DNA from: Bacteroides caecigallinarum
GTDB taxonomy: Bacteria > Bacteroidota > Bacteroidia > Bacteroidales > Bacteroidaceae
Assembly (NCBI RefSeq): GCF_021531075.1
Contig: NZ_JADYTJ010000004.1
Span: 1-64,000, forward strand
Direction of reading: 5' to 3'
Length of the DNA: 64,000 nucleotides
A model generated the notes under the pieces. That model did not search any database and was not told where the DNA came from. It was given only the letters and a program-made list of their open reading frames with translations. This document shows positions 1 through 8,183 of this stretch, piece by piece; within the stretch, counting starts at the first letter, position 1; the number at the start of each line of letters is the position of its first letter. The position numbers and the translations under genes were made by a program.

Positions 1-103
1 CACACACATTATTATATAGTAAATAGAGAAAATTAAACCGGATGACGCACACAAGCCTACTCATACAAAACCAGGCATATTTTTAGGTCTAAAACGAAAA
101 AAC

Positions 104-165
104 AAAATGCCTTGACGTTTTGATTAAAACGACAGCTCGTTTTACCTAAAACGTCAAGGCATTTT
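104..165 (-). repeat. Nested palindromic element, copy 1, probable terminator
   Basis: Two perfect 18-base inverted arms (104-121 and 148-165) enclose a second hairpin with 7-bp arms AAAACGA and TCGTTTT and a CAGC loop (126-143). Read on the minus strand it lies about 50 bases downstream of the S41 protease gene and ends in a T-rich tract, so it probably terminates that gene. A near-identical copy is at 25847-25908 and a diverged one at 53211-53260. The conserved inner hairpin is more than a plain terminator needs. Bases 1-103 hold no recognisable gene. Confidence 0.7.
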
Positions 166-212
166 TCCAATTAGAAAAATCTATTTCGAGAATGAATAAT
201 CCTGATTGAGTT

Positions 213-1901
213 TTATTTGATTTCGGCTACAGATAATATTTTCTTATAATCTGCCATATTATGCAAGATCTTCACAGCCTCTTCCAGATATTCATCATCT
301 TTCAAGCGTTCCATAGCAGCGCCCCTCTGATAAAAATACCTGGTTATGACTTCCTGCGACAGATATTCACGTATTTGCTTCTCAAAAGTTTTCAAATCGC
401 GGTCAAGATTATGATTCAATTTCTTCTCCAAAGCAGCAAACTCTTCTTTTGCTCCGTCCATATAACCTTCGAATTCCGCCATTTCCTTTAATGACTTAAG
501 CATTTTCTCACTTTGTCTGTCGTAAGTAAAATCACGAGATTTAACCAAGGCCATAAAAGCAGAATAATCATCATCTGTCAACTTAAAAGCTTCCACCGAT
601 TCCGGAGCCTGATGTGTCCAACAATACTGGGTTGCATAATCAAAAATTATATCATCATTCATCAGATAAAAAATAATATTTGGGAATTTGGCACTTTTGA
701 CTTCAATATCCGGACGAATGCCTCCACCATCGCGCACTTCCCTACCAATAGCCGTATGGAAAACATTAGTAAGACTATCCGGTGTTCTTGCAACAGACCC
801 ATCGGCGTTTTTCTTTGAATAATCTATAGCCTGTATACATCTTCCACTTGGGATATAATATTTTGATGTGGTAACTTTCAGAGTTCCATTATACGGAAGA
901 GGGCGTGTGGTCTGCACCAATCCTTTACCGTAAGTACGGCTTCCAACTATCACTGCGCGATCCAGATCCTGAAGCGAGCCACTGAGGATTTCCGAAGCAG
1001 AAGCAGATGCACCATTAACCAGAACTACGAGTGGAATTTCAGTGTCAACCGGTTCATATTTGGTTTTAAAAGAATTGTCGGCTTGCTTAAGTTTACCTTT
1101 TGTATAAACCACCTGCTGTCCTTTAGGAACAAATAGCCCTACTATATCAACAGCCTCAGCCAAAGATCCACCACCATTATCCCTCAAATCAATGACTAGT
1201 GATTTTGCTCCTTTCTGCTTGAGTTCGATAAATGCTTTCTTAAAATCTTTGGCGCAATTGTCTGTAAAGCTTTGCAAGGCAATATATCCTATACTGTCGC
1301 GTACCAGTCCATAATATGGAACTGGATTTGTGCGAATATTTCGTCTTGTTATCTTAAATTCCATCTCCACACTGTCTTTTTGCATAGGACGCAGCACTTT
1401 CAGCACAAACGACGTACCCGGCTCTCCTCTTAATGCATCGCTAACCTTAGACGAGAACTCCTGAGGTTTCATGTCCCCCCTAAGCATTTCCTTGCCACCT
1501 ACCTCTAGAATTATATCGCCCGCCTTTACTCCTACTTCGGCAGCCGGCATACCCTCAGTCGGCTCAACCACCACAATACGATTGTTAGCTTCATAATACC
1601 TGATGGCCGCCCCAATTCCACCATACTTACCGGTAATCATCTCCTTCAGACTCCCAACTTCCTCCTCCGGATAATATTCAGTGTACGGGTCAGTCAAAGC
1701 CAACATCCCGTTAATACCATTCTGTATCATTTTTTCAGCATCAATGGTATCCACATAAAACAAATCCAGTTCTTTGAAGATTGAATTAAACAGATCAAGA
1801 TTTTTTGCTATCTTAAAATTTCTGTCATCCCCCTTAAAACTTAACAATGCCACTCCAATGAAAAGAGTTATAGCAGCAATAATAATCTTTTTAGTATTCA
1901 T
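213..1901 (-). CDS. S41 family C-terminal processing peptidase
   Basis: A 562-residue serine protease of the CtpA/Prc type, which trims or degrades envelope proteins from their C-termini. The N-terminus has one hydrophobic segment (about residues 5-21), so it is exported or membrane-anchored. A PDZ domain follows (about 90-175, with GGIG and the VKAGDIIL region), then the S41 core (about 185-355). The expected nucleophile Ser301 in the SASASE motif and the general base Lys326 in TYGKG are both present and 25 residues apart, as in the family. The tail of about 200 residues after the core is helical and of unknown role. Monocistronic by position. Residues are numbered from the start at 1901. 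Confidence 0.93.
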   Translation of the reverse strand: MNTKKIIIAAITLFIGVALLSFKGDDRNFKIAKNLDLFNSIFKELDLFYVDTIDAEKMIQNGINGMLALTDPYTEYYPEEEVGSLKEMITGKYGGIGAAIRYYEANNRIVVVEPTEGMPAAEVGVKAGDIILEVGGKEMLRGDMKPQEFSSKVSDALRGEPGTSFVLKVLRPMQKDSVEMEFKITRRNIRTNPVPYYGLVRDSIGYIALQSFTDNCAKDFKKAFIELKQKGAKSLVIDLRDNGGGSLAEAVDIVGLFVPKGQQVVYTKGKLKQADNSFKTKYEPVDTEIPLVVLVNGASASASEILSGSLQDLDRAVIVGSRTYGKGLVQTTRPLPYNGTLKVTTSKYYIPSGRCIQAIDYSKKNADGSVARTPDSLTNVFHTAIGREVRDGGGIRPDIEVKSAKFPNIIFYLMNDDIIFDYATQYCWTHQAPESVEAFKLTDDDYSAFMALVKSRDFTYDRQSEKMLKSLKEMAEFEGYMDGAKEEFAALEKKLNHNLDRDLKTFEKQIREYLSQEVITRYFYQRGAAMERLKDDEYLEEAVKILHNMADYKKILSVAEIK

Positions 1902-2093
1902 ATAGTTTACTTTACTTACATCTATAATATCTTATTGCAAAGAAAAACAATATTCTGATTAGAATGACAGAATGTCTTCAATATTTAACTTAATTTCGTC
2001 AAGATAAGCGATATATAATTAAGCATAATGCAACAAATAACCACTCCACAACAAAGGCTTAAAAGAATTTTATTATTTTTTTCGTCAAAAGTG

Positions 2094-2124
2094 TTGCACA
2101 ATTAAAAACAAGATAGTATCTTTG
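2094..2124 (+). promoter_or_regulatory. Promoter of the tRNA-Asn pair
   Basis: TTG at 2094-2096 lies 20 bases upstream of TATCTTTG (2117-2124), a full match to the Bacteroidetes sigma-ABfr consensus (TTTG, 19-21 bases, TAnnTTTG). The start of transcription would fall a few bases after the box, in a leader sharing CCGCAATCGAGAAA with the tRNA-Glu promoter at 57191. Confidence 0.8.
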
Positions 2125-2147
2125 CACCGCAATCGAGAAAACAACCT

Positions 2148-2221
2148 TCTTCAGTAGCTCAGTCGGTTAGAGCATCTGACTGTTAATCAGAGGGTCGTTG
2201 GTTCAAGTCCAACCTGAAGAG
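2148..2221 (+). tRNA. tRNA-Asn (anticodon GTT)
   Basis: A 74-base cloverleaf. The acceptor arms TCTTCAG and CTGAAGA pair and are followed by discriminator G. The D arm has AGCTCAGTCGGTTAGAGC, the anticodon loop is CTGTTAA, and the T arm has GGTTCAAGTCC. CCA is not encoded. It is identical to the second copy 20 bases downstream and shares its promoter. Confidence 0.97.
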
Positions 2222-2241
2222 CGAATCTCAGATTGCAAAAT

Positions 2242-2315
2242 TCTTCAGTAGCTCAGTCGGTTAGAGCATCTGACTGTTAATCAGAGGGTCGTTGGTTCAA
2301 GTCCAACCTGAAGAG
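2242..2315 (+). tRNA. tRNA-Asn (anticodon GTT), second copy
   Basis: Base-for-base identical to the tRNA-Asn at 2148-2221, separated by a 20-base spacer. The two are surely cotranscribed. A strong terminator follows directly. Confidence 0.97.
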
Positions 2316-2316
2316 C

Positions 2317-2353
2317 AAAAAAGGATTTATCAGATTGATAAATCCTTTTTTTG
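2317..2353 (+). terminator. Terminator of the tRNA-Asn operon
   Basis: A 12-bp hairpin (AAGGATTTATCA, loop GAT, TGATAAATCCTT) begins just past the second tRNA and is followed by a run of T. Confidence 0.9.
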
Positions 2354-2401
2354 TGTATAAAAACTAATATCAAAGAGGATTCAGATAGATGCAATTCTGC
2401 A

Positions 2402-2450
2402 AAAATGGCATATGACGTAATTACAAAATATTATCGCCATATGCCATTTT
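2402..2450 (-). terminator. Inverted repeat downstream of the fimbrillin operon
   Basis: Thirteen-base arms AAAATGGCATATG (2402-2414) and CATATGCCATTTT (2438-2450) pair perfectly around a 23-base loop. On the minus strand it lies about 50 bases past the stop of the fimbrillin-CBM gene and ends in T residues. The most likely role is termination of that operon. Confidence 0.7.
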
Positions 2451-2502
2451 ATTGTTCTAATGATTGTACTGAGTATCCTTCAATAAAAAGATAAATCCCC
2501 AA

Positions 2503-3858
2503 TTAATATTCACCCAAGGATACATTATTACCATAACTATCCCATCCCTTAGTCGTTCCATCAGAGAAATCTGAATTTTCAATATAATTCTTTTCTTCTC
2601 CAGCACGTGTCAAAGACATATCATCAATTAATATATAATCTTCTGGATTGGCATTAAACTGAATAAAGAATCTGACGAATTTATCATTATTTTTTTCCTG
2701 AATTGTTAATTCTTTTCTAAAAATACTCCAAGAAGTTGAAGAACTAAATACGTTCCCTTCACCATCCTGACCGTCTTCCCAATTTGTCGTTTGGAAATAC
2801 AGGTTTCCACCAGTAATTTCTGTTGATGATTTTACTTTACAAGAGAATGTATATGTTCCGCTAGGGAAAGTTCCGGAAATTTGATAAAATGCCTGTGTTT
2901 GATTGGTTCCACTTCCTGTCAATTTCAAACACTTATTTAGAATCTGAACTTCTCCCACTTCCACTTCACCGACTGTAACATCGCTAATCCATGGTTCTTC
3001 ACTTACTGTAGAAGCTATTGATATTTCAGTTTCACCGACATCATTCTTTCTAGTATCAATATGAAAACAATACCTAAATCCCTCTTTAAGTTCTATTTTT
3101 GAGTAAGTCAGATATTTAGTTGTTGCTTCGCCTTGCAATTTAATACCAATGCATTCACCTTCCAGAGTTTGCGGAGCTACAATTGTACTTCCGTAATTTA
3201 CATTATTTGTAAAATCTGGAACGACAGCCAAAGGAATCTTAATATCAGTTGCTTCTGCTCCTGTAGGTGTTATAGAAGAATTAGCAAAACTAAATACACC
3301 TCCTGATTTAGCTTTAACAAACACCTCTGCACCTTCAAGGCTAATACCATCACCCTGCTTTACAGCAACGTCAATCTTAACACCTTTATGATAGAACGGC
3401 AATTTAACAGTCGGTTTTCCCGCACTTCCTTTACCTGTGGCATAAAGCAAATCCTGCAAAGTCTGATGACCATTATCATCAGTCTGTGTTGTTAAAGTTA
3501 TATCTGACTGATCTGTTCCGTCACACAATGATGCAGGATATAAAGCCGAGAACGATACTTCATTATTATCTTTATATGTAAATGTTTCTGTAGAAGAAAG
3601 TTTTCCATCAGCTCCTGCTGTAAGCACTTGCTTTCCTTTAAAAGGAGCTATTCCTGCAGAACTTGCCCAAATTGCGACGTCATCGCCATTTTCAAAACTT
3701 GTTCCATTCACTCTTGACACTACTTGCGAATCATAGCCTGTCAGATTACTGGTAAACTTGACCTCCAAGTTTTTTCCGTCCTGTAATGAAGAAATTTCTT
3801 CGTTGTTACATGCAACCATAAACAATGTTGCAACAAATATGTATGTAAGGTTTTTCAT
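2503..3858 (-). CDS. Fimbrillin-like lipoprotein with a C-terminal xylanase-type CBM
   Basis: A 451-residue predicted lipoprotein. The signal peptide ends in a lipobox MVAC, with the lipidated cysteine at 17. Residues about 30-290 look like the Bacteroidales fimbrillin/Mfa family (motifs FENGDDVAIWAS and VSFSALYPAS). Residues about 308-451 form a separate module strikingly like the first CBM inserted in the GH10 xylanase at 10268-12613: both contain GTFPSGTYTFSC and RFFIQF. The likeness extends to the DNA (36 of 39 bases at 2840-2878 versus 12006-12044). It is the last gene of a three-gene operon. Inference: a surface or pilus-associated protein that binds xylan. The fusion has not been tested, and the domain limits are approximate. 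Confidence 0.82.
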   Translation of the reverse strand: MKNLTYIFVATLFMVACNNEEISSLQDGKNLEVKFTSNLTGYDSQVVSRVNGTSFENGDDVAIWASSAGIAPFKGKQVLTAGADGKLSSTETFTYKDNNEVSFSALYPASLCDGTDQSDITLTTQTDDNGHQTLQDLLYATGKGSAGKPTVKLPFYHKGVKIDVAVKQGDGISLEGAEVFVKAKSGGVFSFANSSITPTGAEATDIKIPLAVVPDFTNNVNYGSTIVAPQTLEGECIGIKLQGEATTKYLTYSKIELKEGFRYCFHIDTRKNDVGETEISIASTVSEEPWISDVTVGEVEVGEVQILNKCLKLTGSGTNQTQAFYQISGTFPSGTYTFSCKVKSSTEITGGNLYFQTTNWEDGQDGEGNVFSSSTSWSIFRKELTIQEKNNDKFVRFFIQFNANPEDYILIDDMSLTRAGEEKNYIENSDFSDGTTKGWDSYGNNVSLGEY

Positions 3859-3922
3859 ATTCTCTTTATTTATATTATTATCCTATTGAAGATAAATTGT
3901 ACACATATTAGATATACATCAG

Positions 3923-4876
3923 TTAAAAGTTTTCATTTACGCAAACAACTTCCATATCAGAGCCACTTCTTGCAAGTGTATCTTTTTCTTTCAACGTAAT
4001 ATTGAATTTGTATTCGTGTTCAGATTCAAATGTAGTTGCAGCAGCCAACGTATAAAAATATGTCTTTCCGTCAAAAGTAAATTCTATAAATTGTGCACCA
4101 CTTTCTATAGGCTGTGGTGCGACATATACACTGGCATAATTAATAGGAGTACTTGTGAAATTATTATTTAAGGCATTAGAAAGAGACATTTCAATAGCTC
4201 CATTTACAGCGTCTGTTGTTTCTTTATATGTACCATCATCCATATTATAAATAGACTGGCAGCGTGTATTCAACACACGTATTTTTGTCAATTTAGAATT
4301 GTCAGGAGTAGTTACAGCCACAGATATTTTTGTACCTAAATGCTTAAACTGTAGAGACAATGGATTACTTGAAGCAGTTACATTTTCCAGTTTTGCATAC
4401 AGGAAGTCGGAATTACTATCAGGCTGCCATCCCTGACAATATTGGTAAAATTGTGTCGGTTTTGCCGTATTAGCATCACTTGCCGTAGAAAACGGTGATG
4501 CAGCCACCACATAGATATTTACTGAACCATCTGAAGGATAGTATAATTTCTCAGGCATAACCAACTGATTATTCTCTACTGTCAAATAACGTCTGTCATA
4601 CAAAGCTTCTACTGTGTTATCACCTGTTACTTTATCAACATACATACAAATAAGTTTTCCCTCAAAGAATTTTTCCAAATTTGAAACAGGAGTAGATTCT
4701 ACCGCTCTTGAAAGAATATTACCATTAAATGCCAGTTCATTAATTTCTCCAAGAATTATTTCTTTTTCAGAAGTAACATTTTCATCCAATAAATTATCCC
4801 TATTAGAACAAGATGACAATCCCCCAATTAATAGAGTTAATGCCAAGACCCTTATTGATACATTAAATTTTTTCAT
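3923..4876 (-). CDS. Fimbrillin family lipoprotein
   Basis: The start was taken at 4876 rather than the in-frame ATG at 4924, because from there the protein opens with a clean lipoprotein signal peptide (MKKFNVS, then GLSSC with Cys23), giving 317 residues. The longer form would overlap the upstream small gene. The rest resembles fimbrillin-like proteins of Bacteroidales: beta-rich, with a YYPSDGSVNIYVVAAS strand region and a mid-domain FKHLGTKISVAV motif typical of the family. No CBM is attached, unlike its downstream neighbour. It may be a pilus subunit or anchor. No experimental function is known to me. Confidence 0.75.
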   Translation of the reverse strand: MKKFNVSIRVLALTLLIGGLSSCSNRDNLLDENVTSEKEIILGEINELAFNGNILSRAVESTPVSNLEKFFEGKLICMYVDKVTGDNTVEALYDRRYLTVENNQLVMPEKLYYPSDGSVNIYVVAASPFSTASDANTAKPTQFYQYCQGWQPDSNSDFLYAKLENVTASSNPLSLQFKHLGTKISVAVTTPDNSKLTKIRVLNTRCQSIYNMDDGTYKETTDAVNGAIEMSLSNALNNNFTSTPINYASVYVAPQPIESGAQFIEFTFDGKTYFYTLAAATTFESEHEYKFNITLKEKDTLARSGSDMEVVCVNENF

Positions 4877-4917
4877 ATGATTATGAGATTTATAAAATTT
4901 ATAAACAAAAGATATTT

Positions 4918-5115
4918 TTACCACTCTAGGGTTCCGCTATATGTTTGACCATTATAGTATTCGTTTATGGTAGCGTTCATTTCAACACCTTCACCTCCAC
5001 TGGTACAAATCAATCCTTCTGTATTAAGAAGGACAACTTCACACTCTGGTTTCTCGTACGAGTACAGTTTCTGCCGACTCAAATCAGAAATACAAATTTC
5101 ATTTTTCGTTTTCAT
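4918..5115 (-). CDS. Small 65-residue protein, first gene of the fimbrillin operon
   Basis: A 65-residue protein without a signal peptide. It begins MKTKNEICISDLSRQKL, has a central YEKPECEVVLLNTEGLICTS stretch, then GGEG, and ends in Trp. Short proteins with a KPxxxVVxL..EG.I..SG pattern and a C-terminal Trp are often seen ahead of fimbrillin-type genes in Bacteroidales, and their function is not known. It ends 42 bases before the next gene, so it is probably cotranscribed. The cysteines and the GG after ICTS raise the possibility of a secreted or modified peptide, but no modifying enzyme lies nearby. Confidence 0.65.
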   Translation of the reverse strand: MKTKNEICISDLSRQKLYSYEKPECEVVLLNTEGLICTSGGEGVEMNATINEYYNGQTYSGTLEW

Positions 5116-5252
5116 AATGTTTAAATTTTAGAACACCAAATTATCTTGAAATAAAATGGCATTTGGTTAATTAATATAATTACAACAAATCTTAATCAAC
5201 GTTAGTCTAAAGATTTTCATTTGCACAGATTAAAATCCGTAACATCTTTTCG

Positions 5253-5288
5253 CAAATATATTACATTTAGAACTATAATACTGTCAAA
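5253..5288 (-). promoter_or_regulatory. Possible promoter of the fimbrillin operon
   Basis: On the minus strand TATATTTG (plus-strand 5253-5260) matches the -7 consensus TAnnTTTG. A TTTG (plus CAAA, 5285-5288) lies 24 bases upstream, which is longer than the usual 19-21. The leader would be about 130 bases. Confidence 0.4.
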
Positions 5289-5398
5289 TTCGTTACAATT
5301 TTTTCCATGTAGGTTACACAAAAGGCTTTCTGCAATACAAAATATTTATCCCATGATACATACGCCCTTAAATTCTGTATAAGAACGTAATAATACTA

Positions 5399-5428
5399 AA
5401 AAAGAGGCTATTGGCAGACTCTTTTTTG
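5399..5428 (-). terminator. Hairpin terminator downstream of the xylan operon
   Basis: AAAAAAGAG (5399-5407) pairs with CTCTTTTTT (5420-5428). It has T runs on both strands and so could act in both directions. It lies about 175 bases after the GH115 stop codon. Confidence 0.6.
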
Positions 5429-5602
5429 TTTCGTTAATATTTTGTAGATGTATACATTTCTTTCATTACTCATGTAAATGCTCCACCTGCTGAAATTTTC
5501 TACCGTATTCAATACGAAAGATTGAATACCGCACCAAAAGTATCAGCAGATATAAGATTTAAAACTTAAATCCACTAATACATTCTTTAGTCATTAAAAA
5601 TA

Positions 5603-8143
5603 TTAATTCCTCTTACATTCAGATTCATTCATATACAAATATGATTTTTCATATCCACCACAGTCTATCACTATCTTCTCCAGAACTACTGCCGGATGCA
5701 ATGGCTTGAAATCAAGTATATAGGTTCCATCTTCAGAAGCAGGCAGTTTCAAAGTCACCTCTTTTTCAATAACCCTACGTGCTACCGTCGGATAATACAC
5801 CGTATAGACATTTTCAGGCAATTCATTCAGATTATGATTAAAGTTTACAGTTTCCTCATTTCCTCCTCTGAAACCTACAGAATATTTATGACCTTTTACA
5901 TCCGCAAAAGCTAAAGTAGATTTTATAACTACGATAACCTTTACTTCCTTAAGATTCTTTGCTTCATCAGGCAAAGTCATTTTGTATGAGACTGAAGCAC
6001 CGTCTACAGGTTTTGTATATGGCATCAGAGTAACACCACCCAATGTACGTCCCATATCTGGAATTATCTTCCATTCCATACCTTCAGGAGCCTTGTTCTC
6101 AAAGAAATGAGGTGCTTCCATTGCCACATAACCATCGTTACCTGTAAAGACATAACCTCCCACAGCTTTTTCAGGTTCTGCCATACGCTTCACTTCCGGA
6201 AGTTTATCTGCAGGGAAATCATCATTCCATGATGTATAGCCGATGTGTTTCTGAATCATCATGTTCTTCCATTTGCCTCCGGACATTACATTATTATAGT
6301 CGTCGCTTAAGGCTTTATCACGTGCAAAACATTTCTCAACCTTGTCTGCCCAAACATTTGCCATAGGATTTCCTTCTGCATAAAGTTTGTGATTCATAGC
6401 CTGAGCATAGTACATTTCATACAGATTTGACATTGCCTGAACAGGGAACAGAAGCAATTGTTTATAAGCATCATGATATTCAGGAGACAATGACATATAC
6501 TGACGTAAAGCCTCAGCTTCCAAACGAGCATAATCATCTGCCACCTGTTTCCATTCACCGTTTTCAAGGTTATAAGTCTTGGAATCAAGCATCTCAGGTG
6601 TCACACGTCCGTTATATTTACTGTAAAGATTCAGAATCCTGGCAGCTTCATCAGCCTGTTCCTCACCAAAGGCCTGAGCACAGAACTTACGTGCATGACT
6701 AAGGAAGTTTTCTGCTGTATAAGCATCAGGATTCCATGCCATATCAAGGAAGAATGTTATAGGATATTCCATTGGTTTCAAATCGCCGACATTCAATACC
6801 CACAACTTGTCTACACCATACTCATAAGTGAGATGAAGCTGTTCCCACATTCCCTGAATTGGAGTAACATTTATCCATTTTGTATTACGGGGAGCACCGA
6901 CATAATCTACATGATAGTACATACCCCAACCTCCGGGATGCTTGCGTTCTTTTTCATTTGGAAGACGACACACGTTGCCCCAGTTATCATCAGTCAGGAG
7001 CATAATGACATCGTCCGGTACGCGCATACCTTTATCATAATAATCAAGGACCTCTTTATAAAGGGCCCAAACCTGTGGAGTTTCCTTTGCCGGTTTTCCT
7101 GTAACCTCTTTAATAATCCTACGTTGGTTCTCTACGATGTTCTCCAGAAGCTTAACGTTTGTTCCGTCAGTCATAGCCGCATCACCGTCACCACGCATAC
7201 CGATAGTTACTACATCTTCTGTACCTTTCATTCTCTCTATACCTTCGCGGAAGAACTGGTCTAGAACTTTTTTGTTGGTTACATAATTCCATGCGCCATA
7301 TTCTTTGCGTTTTCTTGACCATTCCTGATGATTGCGTGCCATAGGTTCATGATGGGATGTACTTATTATCACACCCATCTCGTCGGCAGTCTTGCTATTC
7401 AATGGATCATCAGCATAAAAAGCCCAACTCCACATTGCGGGCCAAAAGAAATTTCCTTTCAAGCGAAGGATAAGTTCGAATACGTCGGCATAAAAACGAT
7501 GGTCGCCATACCCTGTACCATAATGTTTTTTCACCCAACCAGTAAGACATGGAGCCTCATCATTCAGGAAGATACCACGATACTTCACTGCAGGTTCGCC
7601 ATCAGTATATACTCCCGGAAGTACACATACATCGGAACGCTTAACTACAGGAACATCCATCCACCAGTACCAAGGAGAAACGCCCATCTGTCCGGAAAGT
7701 TCATAAATGCCGTATATGGTACCACGGCGATCGCTTCCGGCAATAACAAGAGCTTCGTCAACTCCGTCCAACGGATTCTCAACAGTGGTAATTATATACT
7801 TTTCATTCTTCCCCTGAAGTTCCTTTTTATCAAGCTTTTTCGATTTGACTAGTTGCTTGATATATTTAGATTCGAGACTTCCGATAATTATGCAGCTTTT
7901 GTCCGTGGCAGCATCAAGCAACTGTGGCTTTACTCCGCATACACGTTTAAAATCATCGGCAAGATTGTCTACCGCAATATCCACACCTTTCTTGTCGCCA
8001 GAATCAAAAAGGATATTCAAAGGAGTCCCATCGGATATTATATAAAATACTGACGGCTCCTTATCAAAGGAAACAAAACGTTTTGCAGAATAAACAGATA
8101 CAAAAACGAACGTCATTAATAATATCAGACTTAATTTCTTCAT
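5603..8143 (-). CDS. GH115 xylan alpha-1,2-glucuronidase
   Basis: An 846-residue exported enzyme (Sec signal peptide about 1-20 ending VYSA). The whole length resembles glycoside hydrolase family 115, which removes (4-O-methyl)glucuronic acid from xylan side chains, including internal ones. Recognisable features are the N-terminal domain with GIYELSGQMGVSPWYWW, a TIM-barrel region with FLNDEAPCLTGW, TIGMRGDGDAAM and LLTDDNWGNVCRLP, a helical middle part, and a C-terminal beta-sandwich. The length is within the family range. It is the last gene of the xylan operon, 40 bases after the GH30 gene, so it should clear the glucuronate substituents that limit xylanase access. No lipobox, so it is probably periplasmic. 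Confidence 0.9.
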   Translation of the reverse strand: MKKLSLILLMTFVFVSVYSAKRFVSFDKEPSVFYIISDGTPLNILFDSGDKKGVDIAVDNLADDFKRVCGVKPQLLDAATDKSCIIIGSLESKYIKQLVKSKKLDKKELQGKNEKYIITTVENPLDGVDEALVIAGSDRRGTIYGIYELSGQMGVSPWYWWMDVPVVKRSDVCVLPGVYTDGEPAVKYRGIFLNDEAPCLTGWVKKHYGTGYGDHRFYADVFELILRLKGNFFWPAMWSWAFYADDPLNSKTADEMGVIISTSHHEPMARNHQEWSRKRKEYGAWNYVTNKKVLDQFFREGIERMKGTEDVVTIGMRGDGDAAMTDGTNVKLLENIVENQRRIIKEVTGKPAKETPQVWALYKEVLDYYDKGMRVPDDVIMLLTDDNWGNVCRLPNEKERKHPGGWGMYYHVDYVGAPRNTKWINVTPIQGMWEQLHLTYEYGVDKLWVLNVGDLKPMEYPITFFLDMAWNPDAYTAENFLSHARKFCAQAFGEEQADEAARILNLYSKYNGRVTPEMLDSKTYNLENGEWKQVADDYARLEAEALRQYMSLSPEYHDAYKQLLLFPVQAMSNLYEMYYAQAMNHKLYAEGNPMANVWADKVEKCFARDKALSDDYNNVMSGGKWKNMMIQKHIGYTSWNDDFPADKLPEVKRMAEPEKAVGGYVFTGNDGYVAMEAPHFFENKAPEGMEWKIIPDMGRTLGGVTLMPYTKPVDGASVSYKMTLPDEAKNLKEVKVIVVIKSTLAFADVKGHKYSVGFRGGNEETVNFNHNLNELPENVYTVYYPTVARRVIEKEVTLKLPASEDGTYILDFKPLHPAVVLEKIVIDCGGYEKSYLYMNESECKRN

Positions 8144-8183
8144 CGTATGACTAAAATTAAAGTTTTAGGGATTTACACAATAA

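Larger units (their letters stand above)
5116..5602. other. 487-base intergenic region between the fimbrillin and xylan operons
   Basis: It holds no gene. Seen in it: a possible minus-strand promoter for the fimbrillin operon (5253-5288), a hairpin terminator (5399-5428) and a 9-bp inverted repeat (GTATTCAAT 5505-5513, ATTGAATAC 5521-5529). The remainder is AT-rich without further structure that I can support. Confidence 0.7.

Noticed and set aside
2148-2315. Tandem repeat of about 94 bases as a mobile or phase-variable repeat
   Set aside because: It is simply the duplicated tRNA-Asn gene with one promoter and one terminator.
6695-7264. Plus-strand open frame of 189 codons
   Set aside because: It lies wholly antisense to the GH115 gene, whose translation is clearly conserved; the plus-strand product has no recognisable domain.
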